Source: Archegozetes longisetosus (Eukaryota; Arthropoda; Arachnida; Sarcoptiformes; Trhypochthoniidae). From it: a stretch of 64,000 bases of DNA. The notes below the pieces were generated by a model that saw only the letters and a program-made list of their open reading frames with translations, did no database searches and had not been told where the DNA came from. Below are positions 47,247-60,571 of the stretch, piece by piece. Location of the stretch: positions 806,001-870,000 of the forward strand of contig JAEMBT020000004.1 in assembly GCA_018873245.2 (NCBI GenBank), written 5' to 3'. The position numbers were made by a program, and so were the translations under genes. How positions within the stretch are numbered: position 1 is the stretch's first letter; each line of letters begins with the position of its first letter.

Positions 47247-50200
47247 TTAAGAGACTTCTTATTCATAAGTATTCGATATTAAGATAAACATGAATAGTAT
47301 TTTATCACTTCGTCTAGATATTCAATCAAAGATAGTTCGTAATTTGAAATAAAATTTCAGTAGCTCTACTGTCAAGCTTTTAAGTTGAAAGGCATGGGAG
47401 ATTAGATTGACATTAAGAGCTAATAAAACTTTGTTGTTACAACTTTTTCTTCAGACTGGATTTGAAAGCTTATCATACTTTTAAATTGAATATTTTTCAA
47501 GGATTAGTCTATTTTAAGACTTTCATTTTCTAGTTACTTAAAATTTTTATGTCTTCATTCCATTTATTTAGGATCAATTCTTGCTCTCGGTTCAACAAAT
47601 AAGTAAACTTTTATGCAACTAAAATATTTATGAAAGTCATAAGTAATTGAAAAGATTTTTTTATGTCGTTGACATTAAAATGCAATAAAAGTTAAAAAAA
47701 ATTAATGCTATTTCATTAGTTGATTCTACGTTTCAAAGAATCGATGAACGCATAGAATTCTTGACTTTTAAACTAAGTCTAGTTTGAACTGGAAATAGCG
47801 AGCAAAAGTTTAGCTAATTATCATGTCTTTTATTGATACAAGTTTTGACTTAAGAAACAAAGCATTTTAAGAAAATTTTCTTATAAAAATTGTGGCATTG
47901 ATTAAATCTCATTTTATTATTAGAATGCATGTTTTTATAAATTTGTTTTTCATTAAGTTTTCACACTTTGTTGTTCGGAAAGTATCCAATATAAAACACA
48001 GAGAACTAAATGATCCAAAATCTAGGATTAACTGTATCTGGAATTCTAGCAAGATTTACTACTAATGAATAGCAACTAAAAATTAAACTTTTCATAGTGT
48101 TATAACTTTTTAGAATTAGGCATTTGTTGCCCTAAAAGTCTAATTAGAATTCTCGAAGTGAAGCTCAAAATTTTCCATTTCGTCTCTCATCTGAATTGAT
48201 TCAACAGTCAATTTAACTATTCATTACACGCTAGATAATGATTATAAAAATTTGGATACTAACAATTGAAGTCAAAAATTAGGCATTCAATGCAATTTTG
48301 CTCTAATTTTGTGAAATAAACCTTAATTTTGATCATTGCCTAAAATTTCATAATTGAAATGTTTGTACAAGAAAAGTTTTTAGTCCAAATTTCTTCGTTT
48401 TGAATAGAGTGTTAGCTATTTTTCATTCGGTAAAATATAGGATTAGATAGAATTAAATAAAGAGCTAATAGGATTAATTTTGCTAGCTAGAAGTGCGTAA
48501 ACATTGATGTTGAATTTTTCATACTCAAGATGTAGTATCTACATCAATAAGTCCTTATAAGTTAGAAAATTAGATTTAGGCAAAAAATATGAATGCGGTA
48601 TTAAAACATTAAATATTCAGTGTTTACTTTCGATCAAATAATTTAGGACTTTTTAAAATAATCCATTGAAAGTTATTCTAGAAATAATTTTCACGCAACA
48701 CAACATTCAAGCAAAGTCATCATTTAGTTTATGTTAAATTTTCATATAGGCTTTCAATAGAAGTGGTTTTCAGATGGATTCGATTTTAAACTAATATTCC
48801 AATATTTACAGGAAGTGATTGACTTATACTGAGAATGAGAGGACCTGGCAAGTTCTAAATTTTCAAAATCCAGGTCTAAATTTGAGGATAGATTGCAAAA
48901 TCATAATTTAATTAAGATAAAAAATCTTGTTATTGAATGTCATATTGCACACAACTGTAAGTAAAGACGAAGTCTAACTTATGAATGAAAACGAGTAGTA
49001 ACAGATTATCTAGAGTTAACTTCTTATTTGGATTTTAATTTAATTATGCTGTTTCACTTGTGTTTTATACATATTAAAAAATTGAGCACATGTTTCAATG
49101 AAAGAATAATTTATTGGCATCAAAAGACATATTAATCTTAATGTTAATATAACTTAAGAGCAACTTGCAATGAGGTTTCCTCTTTTTCACTCATTAAGCG
49201 ATAACCAATTATTACTCGTTTTTATTCTTATGTTGATTATATCGATATTGCTACAAAAAATATTGTACCCTTAACGTTTCCTATTTAAGTTGTAATCTAT
49301 TAAAAACTTCTTGAAAAAAATCTAGACCAGGGAACGTATTTAATTCTGTATTTAAAAGATAAATTTTACAAAAAACACCAGTTTCTCAAAAGTGTTAAGT
49401 TTTACACATATGACTAGTCTCTTAATTATATATTTTAGTTTTGATAACATGAGTCACGTGACATATTTCACAGTCTTCATGTGAAACTAATGTAACAACT
49501 ATTTCAATAGTATTAACAACTCAGAAGTGCGTAATCTAAAAAGCAGTGGCACACCCTAATAATTATAAGAATTTAAGATCAACAAAATATTTCAATTCTA
49601 TAAATAATATAAAATGAGCAAAAAGTGGTTCAAACTTTTTTCTATGATAAATTTGAGCTCAAGTAAAATTGACTTCAATAGCTTTTATCATGTTGTGTAT
49701 AGATGCTATGATTTTTCCTCCAACTTTCCACTCGTTTAGCGATATCTTATATTTCCTAACGAGTAAAAAATCTATTCATTAGAAAAATTTTTAAAGTGCA
49801 ATTAAACTTGAAAAATCTTTGTTGTTATGATAAGCCGGAAATTATATAATTAAATCCACTTTTACTGCAAAATGACTGCATTTGCTTCTAATCGATTACA
49901 AGTCTAATATTGAACAACAGACACAATAACGGCTAATGCGATAGCTATCGATTGTAACTCGAATTAGTTCCGTATTTTCAAGAACCTAAGGCTCAATACA
50001 ATTCATATACTAGAATAAACTCGAGCTACTATCGATTCCCAAAACTTTATCCATCATTTAAATGAGTCCATACTTTCAGCTCATTATTTATCGTGAGTTA
50101 TGTCTGATTAGAGGATGAGATAATGTACGTCTTGATTGCTTTCATAAAAGTACAAAATTTATTGAACTGAAGCAACAATTTATTTGAAAATTGTTTTGTG

Positions 50201-50442
50201 CTACTTCTTACCTGAAGACAAATAAAATTTTATTAAGTACTAAAAAGCACGACTGCTTTAGTACTTCAGTTCAATAGGTTTTAAAAGTAATTGACTAAAA
50301 TGATATACGTATTTTTCTTTAAAAAAAATTTCTGAGCAGAACTAAAGTTTAACGAGTAAATGTATTATTTATCAATGTTTAGAAAGTCTGTGTCAGAAAA
50401 AACCATTTTTTAGATACTGCAAAACGTATGACTTGAATTATT
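47247..50442. other. Gene-free AT-rich stretch
   Basis: No supported frame, RNA gene or transposon end was seen. Confidence 0.4.
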
Positions 50443-50553
50443 TAGATGAATGGAACGCACAGCACAATTAAAACATTTTATTACGACAGAAGTACTCAAA
50501 AATGTCATTAAAAAGTTATGTCTTTATATGTGTAGCACTCAATTAATAAATTT
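50443..50553. repeat. Dispersed repeat, copy 2 of 2
   Basis: Matches 18740-18852 (GAATGGAACGCACAGCACA, GACAGAAGTACTCAAAAATG, CATTAAAAAGTTATGTCTTT, GCACTCAATT). Diverged by roughly a quarter of positions. The B-box-like end of copy 1 is absent here. Confidence 0.4.
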
Positions 50554-51868
50554 TTCGAAAATGACTTTCAACCAATCTATTTAATGATAGATAATATCCA
50601 TTAAAACACATATTGTAAATTAAAATAAGAAATGTTATTAATATGTCAATTTTCACTTCTAAGATAAGTTTATTTAAAGTTCGAGCCTTCATATCTAGTG
50701 TTGACTGCTTTCTATCCTTATAATAACTTCTAAAGTGAAATGAGTTGAGCAAAAGTTTGTTAACTTGATTGTGCACGTCAAATAAATTCTTATTTACAGT
50801 TTAAATTAGCAAATAATCCATCCTGAGATTCGTAGAAAGCTTTTAATTAATCGTTTTATGTCCTTATACTCATATAGAAATAAATGATTGCTTTCCAAAT
50901 GGTTCTTTCGTAATAAATGGTTTATATATTCACGTAATAACATTCCGGAAATTATAAACAAGCATCAAATAAGTACTACCCTTTTTCGTTTGTTAGCCAG
51001 CTTTTGATAATAAGGGCTATAATAGAATGATAAACAAAACATGCAATCAGTTGTTATAATGTTCGTGCGCAAAAATCTCAATTAATTTCACTAAAACATC
51101 AATTGACTTAAAGCTTGAAATTTTATAACTTTTCTGTTATATAAATAACATTCTAATCTTTGAAACGAAAAATAATTGGAAAAAATTCTATTGTTCAAAA
51201 GAAACTTCTTAAATGAGAATTCGGTATTTTGGGTAAAATTTAAGCACCTTTATATTACTTCGCACTCAAGAATAAACTAAATAGAAATATAAAATTTTTA
51301 TGAGATCTAAAAAACATCTCCCGTTTTACTCTACTATGAAAGGAGCAGCTCAAATATAGCATCATTTTGTGCATCTTTTAGTTTCGCGGAATTCATGAAT
51401 TATTCTATTGCAGAATATTCTTTTAACTTCTGGTGCACTTTAGCTCTAAAGTGATTCAAATCATGTAAACCGTCGCTAAAAATATTTGTACTGATTCTCA
51501 ATTTTACTATTTATGCATTATTTATGTCTGAAGCTAAAGAGAAAAACTTTTCTTCTCCTTATATTTTAATTTGATTTTATGCTTTACTTTTGTAGGTCTT
51601 GTTTAAGTTAAGACCAGCATTTCTTTTATCAGAACTTTTTTTAAATGCAAAATTTTCCACAAAATAAAACACTATATGAATAAAATTAGAATTTTTCAAC
51701 ATTTTCAACTCAATCATTAATTGTTATTCTTTATTCAATTTAGGTATCAAATGCTTCGATTCATTGAAAGACATTTGAAACACAATTCCTGTTAAAAAGT
51801 ATGCATTTTTTCTTTAAGCACTATAAAAATGATTTTATAATAAATTAAGAGAAAAATTGATTTTGTTG

Positions 51869-51928
<60 letters not shown>

Positions 51929-53603
51929 CTCATTTTCAATGTTATTATAGATTATAAATTAGAATTTCTGAAAATTATATACGATTGCTTCATCTTTCAG
52001 AGCTTGACTTATTTGTTGTAGTTTTAGAAACGAATATTTTTTAACAATAAGCTTAAATAATCATTGAATTAAAAACAAAATCAAATCAACAAAATAGGAA
52101 CTGATTTTAAGCAAAATTGTCGAAAAGATAAAAATTGTTGTGCTCATGCCTATCATACGATTAGGTGTAGATTATTTTCAGTTTGAGAATGATATTCTAA
52201 GAAGTTAAATCTAGTCTCATTCAAATCAATTCTTTAATAAGAGCTAAATCAAGATAAGGGCTAAAGTATAGTTGAACAAATTGAATTTCTGAAATTTTCG
52301 AATTGTCCAAACTCTGAAATTTACATAAAATTGAATTTTATTACTGAATAAATTGTAATTGAAACATTACATGACAGTTTCTGATTTTTGTCATTAAAAT
52401 AAATTGTTGTATTAGAGTAAACTTTTGCGAGAGTTAAAAATCTACTGGAACATTACAGTAGTACAGAACAATTCTCAACTTATAAATTATTAAGTCTTCA
52501 TCTGTTCTATTTATCGAGGATTGTATTCAATCTTCAAGCAGTTGGCAGCTAATGATTAACACATAAGAGAGATCTTTAGATAAAAAGCATTTCAATTTGT
52601 CCAATAAATGAGAAAAACCTTTTGACTCTCTCCTTAATATAGAGCTTATGGCATGAAATGAGTGAACAATTAACAGTAGCTGTAAAATGGAATCAAATTT
52701 CGAGTTTTTATATTCTACTTTGAAAAACTAAATCTAATAAAAAAATGTTGAATTATAATAGAATTTGCGTGCAAAAAAAATTGATCATAATTACTGAAAT
52801 TGTAATGAAAAAAATTTGCTAAACTTTCGTGTTGTAAAAACAGATTATTATTGTTCTCTGCAGTAAAAAACCGTAAGCATTGTTTTCACTTTTTTCGGTT
52901 AAAATCTGTTAAATATACTTTTATCTTTGATTATCTGAGCGTTTATTACTCAAACAACAGTTACCATCAAATAATAGTTAACAATAAAGAGGTGGCACTA
53001 AATAGTCCTCTAATGGGTTTTGTTCGTTGAAAGCTGTACTCACTTTCAATTATCCAAACGTTTTGTTTTTCTAACTTATATTCCTCTCACTCTATTCCTA
53101 ACGATTATTATTATTTGAGGTAATATTTAGTTTATATCTGTGTTTAAGGAAATTGTTGCTAACATTATGTTTTTAGATATAAGAACCTGTTTTTCATGTG
53201 AATTCACAGATATTTCTCATTTGAAGTAATACTTTATTTCTCTGTTAACATAACTTTAACATTAAAATTGTTATTCTAGATGCACTTCAATATAAGTTTA
53301 TTTTATCTTTTCATCATGCTCTATATGCTTTTTCGCTTAGTTATCATTTTTTTCCTAATATAACTCCAAATTTTCTAAACTGCAAACCAAGCTTTTAGTT
53401 TTGAAGCAAGCTTTTTTTTAACAGTTGGGTATATCAAATAAGAGTCTTATAACTCTATGCGCTTGTAAAGAGATGACAAATTATCAGTTTTTTCATATAA
53501 GGAATTTACTTTGTTTGAAATATTCAATTTCCATTTAAATTGTTTGAATTTGCACAAATTTTAATAACATCGTTAAAAGCACAAGAAAACCTCACAAAAT
53601 ATT
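50554..53603. other. Gene-free AT-rich stretch
   Basis: The minus frame 50543-50776 looks like chance. It contains the CT tract at 51869-51925. Nothing else was recognised. Confidence 0.4.
51869..51925. repeat. (CT)n microsatellite, 57 bp
   Basis: Uninterrupted tract, the longest in the window. Confidence 0.97.
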
Positions 53604-54314
53604 TGTATATGAAACTTTACCTCAAAAATGTACGGTAGAGGAAATAAAACATAATATATATAATAAACTGAAAAGTAAAGTAATTGCATACATAATCACA
53701 TATTACTAAGTTATAGATCTTATCAAAACTTAGTCATTCTTAAGAAGACAATTATTTATTTAACACAACTCATAAAGTGCTGAAAAATATTCAACTTTGA
53801 GCGTGCGTTCAATTCAACTCTTTTAGTTTGACTTATTACTAGTTTGTTTCAAATTATCTCTTATTTGAAATATTTTGCTTGCAATTACAAATTCAGATCT
53901 ATTAAACTTTTACTCATACTTTAATAGTTTCTTAACATTAACTTTTCATAAATACTATTTAGTTTTCAGGTAAACGTTTTTCAGGTAAAGGTTCATCTGA
54001 AAAGTTAAAGTTAAGGAAACTCTAAAATATGTTTAATAAAGTTGCAATTTCAAGCAAATAATCTCAAATAAAAGACAAAATGAACAAAACTAGTAATAAG
54101 TTCAATTAAAAAGAGTTGAAAATGTATTATCTTAGCACTGTATGAGTTATCGAATAAATAATTGTCTTCTTAAGAATGACTAAGTTTTGATAAGATCTAT
54201 AACTTAGTAATATGTGATTATGTATGCAATTACTTTGCTTTTCAGTTTTCACATATATATATATTATGTCTTATTTTCTCTACCGTACATTTTTGAGGTA
54301 AAGTTTCACATATA
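53604..54314. mobile_element. Foldback / long-TIR element (about 711 bp)
   Basis: The left half (53604-53955) is mirrored by the right half (53965-54314) over about 350 bases. Stretches such as TTACCTCAAAAATGTACGGTAGAG, quoted here only as its first 20 bases TTACCTCAAAAATGTACGGT, and AAGTTATAGATCTTATCAAA are perfect, while the inner part is more diverged. The centre has the short repeat TTTTCAGGTAAA. No coding frame is present. A target duplication is not clear (TATAT-type flanks). Long near-perfect arms and no interior define a foldback element or palindromic MITE; superfamily unknown. Its transcript would form a long hairpin. Confidence 0.8.
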
Positions 54315-54439
54315 AATCGAATCTAATGAACCTTAATTAGAGCTTTTAATGAATTATTAGTTTATTTAAGTGGTAGAAAGTTGGACTTTATTAATTTTGG
54401 AGTCTGCAATCACTGTTATGCTTTAATTTTAACAAATTA

Positions 54440-54850
54440 CAGCAATGACTCAATATAACTGAGTTGGAGGAATCGAAGAGTTTATTTCATTATAACGAGG
54501 CTCTACTATAATGAAACATTTCATTCCTGGCAAGTAATATTTTTTGAGGCATAATATTATATCAATTCTTACACTTTTTAATGCATATCAATGATAGCAT
54601 GATTTATTATCTATCTTTTGTATTTTTGTCATTATTTTACATAATTTTGTTCAAATTTAAATAATTAGGCACTTAATATTTGTCTAAAATTTTAGTTTTG
54701 TTCGTGTTTAACGTCAACTCCGTTATAATGAGTTGCATTAATTTATTGTTGGGCTGCTTCTGCTCACTCAGTTACAACGAATACCTCCTATAACGAAGTC
54801 AGTTATATTGACACTATTTAACATTAAATCCATACAGTATTTGGCGAAAC
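54440..54850. mobile_element. Decayed pogo-like transposon remnants
   Basis: CATTATAACGAGGCTCTACTA (54488-54508; 21 bases, of which the core is TTATAACGAGGCTCTACT) reads in reverse as a CAGTAGAGCCTCGTTATAATG-like end. Further TTATAAtGAGTT, TTACAACGAATACCTCC and TATAACGAAGTCAGTTATA motifs follow up to 54820. Such repeated TTATAACGA modules near CAGT ends are typical of pogo/Tigger-like relatives. It is heavily diverged, with no transposase frame and uncertain boundaries. Confidence 0.4.
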
Positions 54851-57800
54851 TGTCAGAATCAGTTCTTAATAATGAAGCTTTTGCTATATAGATGTATCAC
54901 TGTAAATGAAAAATTCTCCAAGTATCTCATATTCAAAATTTCACGTAAATATAACATAAATCAAAATATTTCTGATGTCTGAACCGCAATTATTTCAGAT
55001 TATGCCACCAATTTGAATGAGATTTTATCATAATCGGGATAAACTTCACTTTCAGCTGAAATTCATTATAAATTCTACTTTTATTTATAGAAAATTTAGC
55101 TCAAATTCTGATAGAAATAACCTAATCTCGATCTAGTTAACCACAAGTAGCTTGGGTAATAAGTATTGACAAAAATATACAGACATGTATAATAGTCAGT
55201 ATTAAGCATGATACAAAAACTAAGTAAAAACCTATATCTCTATTTGAATATTAATTATTTAGGATTTAATTGCAGCTTTTCCAATAGAAAAAAGATACTG
55301 AATTAATCCCTTCCTCAATCAAAAAATGTTGTCATTTTTCACTTGAATACTTAATTTGCATAAAAGATAGTGCAATTGAAACAAAAAAGTTTAGATTACG
55401 GTTGCTTTTATTAAGTTGAGAATTAATGAGAAAAAATAGGCTTAGTATATAAATATACAGTTAATTAGCGAAGAAATATAGAAAGGAAGACTCATGGCTT
55501 CAATGAACATTTGGCTAATTAAATGCCATTGACTTTCATTCAATACATTTACTACTTGTATGTATGCAATAGGAAAAAGAGAGTCGAATGTTGTCTTCTT
55601 TCAGTTACCATTCGTCTCTATCTTTGTGTCTGTTTCTGGTGTCTCTCTTCTCTTGTTTGTTGACTAAAAACAAACAGATACCCCAAAAACAAATGTTACG
55701 CTAAAGAACTTAAATCTTGCGTAGTTTTCGTTGTATAGCACGCTGTTTGATTAATGAGGGATTGAGAATGCCAAACACTCTCGCTTATAGCTGTTATCTA
55801 AACTATTAACTCATATTATATCCGATTTTATTCTTCTGTTTAATTGAGCTTTTAGGACTTCTTTCTAATTGAGCCTTGGGTTAATTAGATTTAGTTTCGT
55901 GATCAAAATTCGTTTATCTGGGAGTTATTTCTATAGCTAAAAATTGAATCACTTTTAAAGACATTTCAATTGCAATCTTGAGCTATAACTTTCAGCTTTG
56001 TAGTCAATTCGGATTTTAAGTAGATTTTTTGGTTAACACAATTATTTTTCAATTACTAATATGAGAATTAATTTTTTTCTGTTAATCTATTTTCTCTCAA
56101 AAATATGAGAATTTTTTGAACTTATCAAAAAATTAGAAATAAGTTTATAAATGATTACAAGAAAAGACGCAAAACGATATCAGAGAAGTTCTATAAAATA
56201 TATTATTTTTTCAGTTAATCCAGAGTAATTAAACTAAAGTTTGTATTAACGAATTTGTTAATATACTTGATTTATCGTTTTACTTTACAGTTTGTGGTCA
56301 CATTTTATATGGATATATTGAAAAATGAAATGAAAATATAGTTCAAACTTTAAAAACTAAACAAAATTTGTTTGATAGTCTGGCCGAAATAAAGTCAATG
56401 ACTTGTTTGAAAAATACATATAAAAATTGAAATATTCCGACAATTCATTGAAATCTCAACAGCTTGTCGATATAGAAACTTAAGATTCATTCCTCAAGAC
56501 TCGCTTCAAAGCTTGCCTCAAATAAAATTATTTTTATTTTATTCTCAATTTTTTCTTTCAAACATGTACTCAAGTACTCGATCATAAACTGAAAACATCT
56601 GAATTGAAACTTTTGACGCCTTTTTGGATAACAAAATTGATAGTATTTGTTAATGTATATTCTTAAAATGAAACCTTTGGTAATAATAATAATAATTTTG
56701 TTTAGCGATCGAACGACCAAATAAACTATAGATATGTACAAATTTTTTCTAACTCTTAAATTGACTTTAAAACTTTTTCTGAATTAACAAAAAAACATTT
56801 ATCATTTGGTTGCCACACAATTCGTTACGCTTTTAGGTCTTATTCTTACAACAAAGAAATAAAGAATTTAAAGAATAGTATCTAAGAATTCTATCCTAAC
56901 AAATGTATAATAGTTTGTAATATAAGAATATATATTACGCACTATTGAATAGGGCTATCGTCGAAAACTGTAATAACCCATAGAACTGGGCAGCAATAAA
57001 AATGATTGTTGTCTATGATATAGAGCCGCACGAACTCAAATGATCGCAAACTATTACAGTCGAGTGAAATGACCCAAACTGTTTATAATACAGACTATTC
57101 TTGTTATAAATTCTTCCTTCTTCTCTACTTTTTCGAGAACTTATTAAAAAGTTTATTGATTCGATTTTCTCATAATTTCCAAACAATAAAAAAGTTTGTG
57201 AGAGTAATACGAAGGACAAATTTTCATTTTTCGATATTTAAGCTCAATTTAAAATTTTTATTGAAAATTGAGCAAACTTATAAGTGGTTGGATAAGAAAT
57301 TGGTTAGAAATATATTTTGGTTTCTAGTCATGAATATTGGTTTGAAAATAGCTTGACAAATATTTGTTAAATTTGAAAGTTTTATTCAATACTTTGTCTT
57401 AAGTTATTTTTTACCATAATAGATAGTATTAAATATCAGTTAATATATTCATTGAACAGTGTTTACGAAGTACTTGTGTAATGGCCTATAAGAATAGCTA
57501 AGAGATTACCGAAAAATACGAGGCAAAAATACAATACAAATGATAATATATTTGAATCACTTTTTTACGATCAATAAATGTTATTACGCTTACATAAACA
57601 TTAATATAAATATAAATATAAGTCTCTATAAGAAACAGATAACAAAAATTTGACTATCGTTTCATTTAATATTATGCATTGAAATCTGAAAAGTTCTGTA
57701 TTCCTTAAAATGTTGTACAACATCAACAATGGTAACGAGAGTTATTTTTCAAACTTAACACGAATTTATTAGTTAAAAGAGTATTATTAGTAAGTACAAT

Positions 57801-59109
57801 ATTTTTGTTATCATATCTATGAAGGTATTTAATGCAAATTCAATGCACTTAACACTCAAACAGTTAATAATTTTTATGAGCACGATATTTATTCAGTCCT
57901 TCATATTTACATATCCTTAAGATATAACAGAAAAGTAGGTTTTATGAGTACTAAAGTACTTATAATTAACTTCTGTATGATGTCTATCGATAAATATTTG
58001 TCATACATAAAGAAAACTATTTATTCGTTTATAAGCTATTCATAGATTGTGTTTAAATCTAATTAACTAGACTTTTATTACTCTTATTCAGTTGTTTAAC
58101 ATGAGAACTAGGAATAACTTATGGCAACACATGAGGAAACAAGGGAAGACAATTATTTGTTTTGACAGTACTTTTAGTTTGAATCGCAAGTAATCGCAAA
58201 ATGCGTTCGCTTTAGCTGACAGTTAATTGCAATCAATGCGTACTTTTCATTAGTGATTCCCCGCAGAATAAGAGACTAACTAATAATGATTATCGACTAA
58301 TACTTCAGTTTCAATAAATTTGGATCAATAACTATAGTTCATTAACTTGAAGCACATGTACAACGAGCGACTAAACCAAATAAACTTTTCGATATAAACA
58401 TAGAATGCTTGTATTTATCAATATATTTATTAAATATTTGTCGCGACCAAGTATTTATAAATACGGCATTATTCAAATAAAAGGTTTCGTATTCATTTTC
58501 AACTATTGTCGATTAAATTGTTCTCTTAATTGAAAAAATGCTTCAATAAGGGGCTATTAAACGCAATCAAAACATTAAAAGTATACCAATTTTTAACCGT
58601 TTTTGAAATAGGCTAACTTTTGAAATTTGGCCTATGCTAATGTTGATGCTTAATAAAAATCTGAATAACTTTTAAAAATAAATGTTGCACTAAAAACTTA
58701 TCAATTTGTAATAAATTGATATTCTATTCTTAAACTTCATCGCAAGCATTTGGTAGCCTTTGTTTGAAGTGAATAATATTTTTCTCAATACAATCATGAA
58801 TTAAAACCTTTTGGAAACTTAATTGATTTGAAAATGATATACTTTTGCGCCAAAAATTGAGTTTAGATTCCATTTGGGATCATAGCTAGAGCTCATAAGA
58901 AGTTGATGGGTACAAAACAAATTTCTCTAAGAGCCAACAAAAAAGTAGAAGTATTGAGTCATTTAATAGTACGCGGACAACATTTCGATCCCACTATACT
59001 TTCGATTTTTCGAGCATTAACCGAATGATGTTTCGGCCACTAATCAAACCATCATTTGTACAGTTTTGGCATCAATTGTAAGAAATCGCACTTAACTAGC
59101 GCTAAAAGT
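54851..59109. other. Gene-free AT-rich stretch
   Basis: Short frames only: minus 56487-56741 and the overlapping pair 57013-57219 / 57069-57356 show no recognisable domain. A small inverted repeat CTGTAATA / TATTACAG lies at about 56969-57061. A TTGTTTGTTGACTAAAAACAA hairpin lies near 55655. Confidence 0.35.
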
Positions 59110-59220
59110 AGTTAAATATCAAAAGAGAGAATAGAAAAGAGTATAGAGAAGGGAGAGCGAAAGAGACCGAAACCGAAACAGACTACAACGGATCGAGAGC
59201 TTGAGAGAGAAATAGAGTTT
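59110..59220 (+). other. Purine-rich GAGA-motif cluster
   Basis: About 110 bases are nearly all purine on the plus strand, with repeated GAGAG, AGAGAG and ACCGAAAC. GAGAG repeats are binding sites of GAGA-type factors in arthropods, so a regulatory role is conceivable; a decayed GA microsatellite is the simpler reading. Confidence 0.25.
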
Positions 59221-60526
59221 CTCGCAATACATAGAAAGTGGAATTGCATTAATGTATTTGATGACCAAAAACGGGTCTTTTATTCTGAGAACTATTTCGT
59301 TTTCTCTCTATTCCTATCTCTGTGATCGTATAAGAACTAAATGCTAGACACTATTTATTTACTGATAAATCTTAATGATAATAAAGTGCATTAGGAATGG
59401 CTATTAATACTTAACTAACTTATTATGAGCTTTTAGCTTATTGTTTGATTATGTGCTCAAACTATACAAATAACTATTATATGATTAGTGCAAATAATAG
59501 CAGATTTCTATTAAAATAAACTCTTCTTATGCGTTTAGGGTTTTCTCAATCAAATATAATCTAAATTAGAGTATCATTTTTGTAAAATTCAAAACTTTTG
59601 TCTCATTTGAACTGTTTTGATAATCGAAAAATGAATATAAACTTATTCTGCTTAGATTTGTCATATACTTCCTCAATGAATAAATTAGATTTCAGTTTGA
59701 TTACTCTTTAACCGTAAATAATTGAAATGTTTGCCTCCAACTGCACATAGTTTTTAGTAAACAAGCTTAAGTGTCTAATTGAAAATCTTATTGTTTTGTT
59801 TTGAAATTGTTCTAGAGAATATGAGATTGTTTTATTGAGATTGCATTACTATATTATTGATGAATTGAACATTTAGGAAAAAGTTCTTTTATTATGACTG
59901 ATAAAGTTAGTTTTGATTTAGCAAACTGTAACGTTTTATCTGAAAACTTTTCGGCTTAATTCAATTTCATGAAAAGATTCATTGTTTTAATTTATGAAAT
60001 CTGTATTACTTTTGAATAATCGTTAATTTAAATTGACATTAGCTTAGCTCAAACTGACATTAAGATTATAGGAAAGTTTTAAAAATATAGGTTTTTTGAT
60101 ACAAAAAACTGAAATCGAAAGCAGTAATTGAATCAACAGCTGAAACAAAAGTCAAAACAATTTAATAAAGTGCACATGCCTTTCATATATATATATATAT
60201 ATAACGAAAAAAATTAGCTCAAGATAAGAAGTCTTGAGCCCTAAAAAACTTGAGATATTTTCGTTTGCTATTTCTCTGTTTAAGCGGCACTTCTGCCAAA
60301 TGAAGAGACAGACTAGAAATCATCGCCAATTTCTATCCTCTGGTATATCACGTATTGGTTGCCATTCTATAGCCCAAGAATTCCCTTCACATGATGTCCC
60401 ACGAGAACAATGTCTGCTGAGAATTGAGAGGTTCTTGTCTTAAGAGAAAACCAGCAAAAAGTGAGAGAAGAGAGAAATACAGTAGTAGTCAAAGTAATAC
60501 TTGGTTTGAGACGATTGCCGTTTCGT

Positions 60527-60529
<3 letters not shown>
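59221..60529. other. AT-rich stretch with a short GC-richer island
   Basis: 60270-60480 is GC-richer than its surroundings and open on both strands for 60-70 codons, but neither translation is recognisable. The long minus frame 60367-60714 is held open by the GA microsatellite. An (AT)n tract lies at 60184-60203. Confidence 0.35.

Positions 60530-60570
<41 letters not shown>
60530..60570. repeat. (GA)n microsatellite, 41 bp
   Basis: Pure AG tract. It translates on the minus strand as a Leu-Ser repeat, which explains the long shadow frame there. Confidence 0.97.

Positions 60571-60571
<1 letters not shown>

Noticed and set aside
57013-57356. Overlapping plus and minus frames of 95 and 68 codons
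   Set aside because: Both are open over the same bases, with AT-typical composition and no recognisable motif.
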